Assembly (NCBI RefSeq): GCF_947654275.1
Contig: NZ_CANTJS010000023.1
Span: forward strand, 1 to 41,667
Direction: 5' to 3'
DNA: 41,667 nucleotides
DNA from: an uncultured Oscillibacter sp.
Lineage (GTDB): Bacteria; Bacillota; Clostridia; Oscillospirales; Oscillospiraceae
Numbering within the stretch: position 1 is the stretch's first letter; each line of letters begins with the position of its first letter. A program made the translations under genes and the position numbers. Shown piece by piece: positions 40,036 to 41,667 of the stretch. A model generated the notes under the pieces. That model saw nothing but the letters and a program-made list of their open reading frames with translations. It searched no databases and was not told the origin of the DNA.

Positions 40036-41379
40036 ATGGAAACCATAAATTATCCCAAATTTACTCCGGAGATGAAGAAGACCCACAAAATTCTGATTCC
40101 CAACATGGCCCCGGTGCAGTTCCGCATTCTGGCGGCGGTGATGGAGCAGGCGGGCTATACCTGCGAGCTGCTGGAGAACTGCGGCAGCCAGGTCAGCGAG
40201 CTGGGCCTGAAGTACGTCCATAACGACACCTGTTACCCGGCGCTGCTGGTCATCGGCCAGTTCCTGGACGCTCTGGGGTCCGGGAACTACGACCTGGACC
40301 ACACCGCCCTCATCATCACCCAGACCGGCGGAGGCTGCCGGGCCTCCAACTACATCCACCTGCTGCGCAAGGCCCTTGTGAAGGCGGGCTATCCCCAGGT
40401 CCCCGTGGTGAGCCTGAACTTCTCCGGCCTGGAAAAGGATTCCGGCCTGCCCATGACCATGCCCTTCCTCCGCAGGCTTCTGGCGGTGGTCTGTTACGGC
40501 GACCTGCTGGTCTCCCTGAAAGCTCAGACGGAGCCCTATGAGGTTGAGAAGGGCGCGGCTCGGGCCATGCAGGACAAGTGGCTGGACACCGTCTGCGGCT
40601 GGGTCCGGGAGGACCGGGGCTACAGCCGCCGGGAGATGAAGGCCGCCATGCCGGAGATCGCGGCGGACTTCGCCGCCATTCCCGTCCGCCGGGTCCCCAA
40701 GGTGAAGGTGGGCGTGGTCGGCGAAATCTACGTGAAGTACTCCCCCCTGGGGAACAACGGTCTGGAGGACTTCCTCCGCTCCCAGGACTGCGAGGTGAAC
40801 CTGCCGGGTCTGATGGGCTTTGTCCAGTACTGCGCCTACAACCCGTCGGAAACCGCCCGGCTCTACGGCGGAAGCTTCCTGGAAAAGCACATTTCCGACC
40901 TGGTCCTGGGCTACATCGAGGGCATGGAAAGCGTCCTCATCAAGGCGCTGAAGGACCACGGCTACCACGCGCCCCTGCCCTTCAGGGAGCTGATCCGCCT
41001 GACGGACGGCATCATCAGCACCGGGGACAAGATGGGTGAAGGCTGGCTTCTCACCGCCGAGATGATCGAGCTGGTCCGGGCGGGATATGAGAACATCGTC
41101 TGCGCCCAGCCCTTCGGGTGCCTGCCGAACCACATCTGCGGCAAGGGCATGATCAACAAAATCCGGGAGTTGTACCCCCAGGCCAACATCACCCCCATTG
41201 ACTACGACCCCAGCGCCACCCGTGTGAACCAGGAAAACCGCATCAAGCTGATGCTGGCGGTGGCCCGGGAGCGTCTGACGGAGCAGACCGGCGGAGACGG
41301 CGGGGTTCCGGAGGCGGCTCCGGAGGCCGGCGAGCCGGTTCTGACGGCACGGCCCCGGCGGGCCGGCGCTCTGGGATGA
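40036..41379 (+). CDS. HgdB-like 2-hydroxyacyl-CoA dehydratase family iron-sulfur protein
   Basis: A 447-aa protein of the COG3581-type branch of the dehydratase/double-cubane group, the expected electron acceptor of the preceding activase. Conserved cysteines lie in NDTCYPA, GGGCRASNY, YCAYNPS and QPFGCLPNHICGKG, suitable for [4Fe-4S] or double-cubane ligation. The true substrate is unknown; such pairs need not act on hydroxyacyl-CoA. The ATG at 40036 (METINYPKFT) is 12 bases after GGAGG, while an in-frame GTG at 40027 is only three bases after it; I prefer the ATG. It is in the same reading frame as the activase, 105 bases after its stop. A Pro/Glu/Ala-rich tail ends it. Confidence 0.88.
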   Translation: METINYPKFTPEMKKTHKILIPNMAPVQFRILAAVMEQAGYTCELLENCGSQVSELGLKYVHNDTCYPALLVIGQFLDALGSGNYDLDHTALIITQTGGGCRASNYIHLLRKALVKAGYPQVPVVSLNFSGLEKDSGLPMTMPFLRRLLAVVCYGDLLVSLKAQTEPYEVEKGAARAMQDKWLDTVCGWVREDRGYSRREMKAAMPEIAADFAAIPVRRVPKVKVGVVGEIYVKYSPLGNNGLEDFLRSQDCEVNLPGLMGFVQYCAYNPSETARLYGGSFLEKHISDLVLGYIEGMESVLIKALKDHGYHAPLPFRELIRLTDGIISTGDKMGEGWLLTAEMIELVRAGYENIVCAQPFGCLPNHICGKGMINKIRELYPQANITPIDYDPSATRVNQENRIKLMLAVARERLTEQTGGDGGVPEAAPEAGEPVLTARPRRAGALG

Positions 41380-41654
41380 GGGCCCTGATCTTCATGGGCA
41401 GCCCCCGGAGGGCTGAGGCGGATTCACAAGCTCACATCTGTATTCCCCAGGCATCTATAGGGGCGGGCCTTGTGCCCGCCCTTTTGTCTTCCGCTGCGGG
41501 GGCCGGGCTCTGTCCCGTCCCCCGAAAGCATGGAGAGAAAAACGGGAGGGGACAGAGCCCCTCCCCTGCATGGCATCCCCGTTATAAATTGCGCGGATGG
41601 ACACGCCCCGGGACCACGGAAATCAATTTTGCAAAATTGGATTCAAAGAGATAA
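41376..41654 (+). pseudogene. Remnant of an NADPH-dependent FMN reductase-like gene
   Basis: The ATG at 41376 overlaps the stop of the HgdB-like gene, and the first residues MRALIFMGSPRR are the usual opening of flavodoxin-fold FMN reductases. After about 15 codons the similarity stops and the frame runs into intergenic GC palindromes (GGGGCGGGCC and its inverse near 41460-41483; GGACAGAGCCCCTCCCC near 41552). A complete reductase needs about 150-200 residues. I read it as a gene truncated by repeat-associated deletion or insertion. Confidence 0.5.
41624..41639. promoter_or_regulatory. Perfect 16-bp palindrome near the window end
   Basis: CAATTTTGCAAAATTG is an exact palindrome, 25 bp before an ATG at 41665-41667 with a weak AGGAA ahead of it. 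It could be an operator of the next gene, which lies beyond the window. Confidence 0.4.
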
Positions 41655-41667
41655 AATAGGAAATATG

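Overview
The window looks like chromosomal DNA from a GC-rich anaerobic member of the Clostridia, most like gut Oscillospiraceae such as Oscillibacter, Flavonifractor or Lawsonibacter. This is inferred from several things: an arginine deiminase cluster with a YfcC carrier, an SLH-domain surface protein with highly expressed codon use, a 2-hydroxyacyl-CoA dehydratase-type activase, queH, Gram-positive style ribosome sites (AAGGAGG, frequent TTG/GTG starts), and many short palindromic repeats between genes. No rRNA, tRNA, phage module, complete insertion sequence or CRISPR array was seen.

Layout. 1-4.0 kb (+): arginine catabolism, arcA, arcB and a YfcC-type antiporter, separated by AGGAATT-type palindromes. 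4.2-10.7 kb (-): a consensus promoter with a cre/LacI-like operator drives a fused ABC permease, its ATPase and a lipoprotein binding protein, closed by a terminator. A small membrane protein, a HAD hydrolase and a VOC protein follow. 11.0-14.4 kb (-): a heterodimeric ABC exporter with one degenerate ATP site, behind the same promoter/operator arrangement. 15.0-19.4 kb: a 1252-aa SLH surface protein (+) and a 196-aa unknown protein (-) converge on one terminator; both upstream regions carry the same 12-mer and the same type of T-tract/A-tract palindrome. 19.7-21.8 kb: a ZIP metal transporter (+) and a DUF3810 membrane protein (-), separated by stacked hairpins. 22.0-27.2 kb (-): a five-gene peptide/nickel-type ABC importer interrupted by a fold-back MITE-like element. 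27.5-28.05 kb: a tandem repeat array. 28.0-31.4 kb: an AI-2E family transporter (-) divergent from a lipid kinase and a CoA-type Nudix hydrolase (+), then a 74-aa small protein. 31.5-36.8 kb (-): a DUF4397 protein with 24-residue repeats, an orphan hybrid histidine kinase and QueH. 37.0-41.4 kb (+): a double ASKHA activase and a HgdB-like iron-sulfur protein, encoded in the same frame but split, followed by an apparent flavin reductase remnant.

How genes work together. arcA and arcB turn arginine into ornithine and carbamoyl phosphate while the carrier exchanges arginine and ornithine; carbamate kinase is not in the window. The two (-) strand ABC operons at 6-14.4 kb probably answer to one regulator. 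The 37-41 kb pair should form an ATP-driven low-potential electron transfer system. The observations most worth following are the matched regulatory ends around the SLH block, the in-frame split of the activase/HgdB pair, a Shine-Dalgarno site separated from its start codon by a perfect hairpin, and divergent promoters that share one palindromic -35 hexamer.
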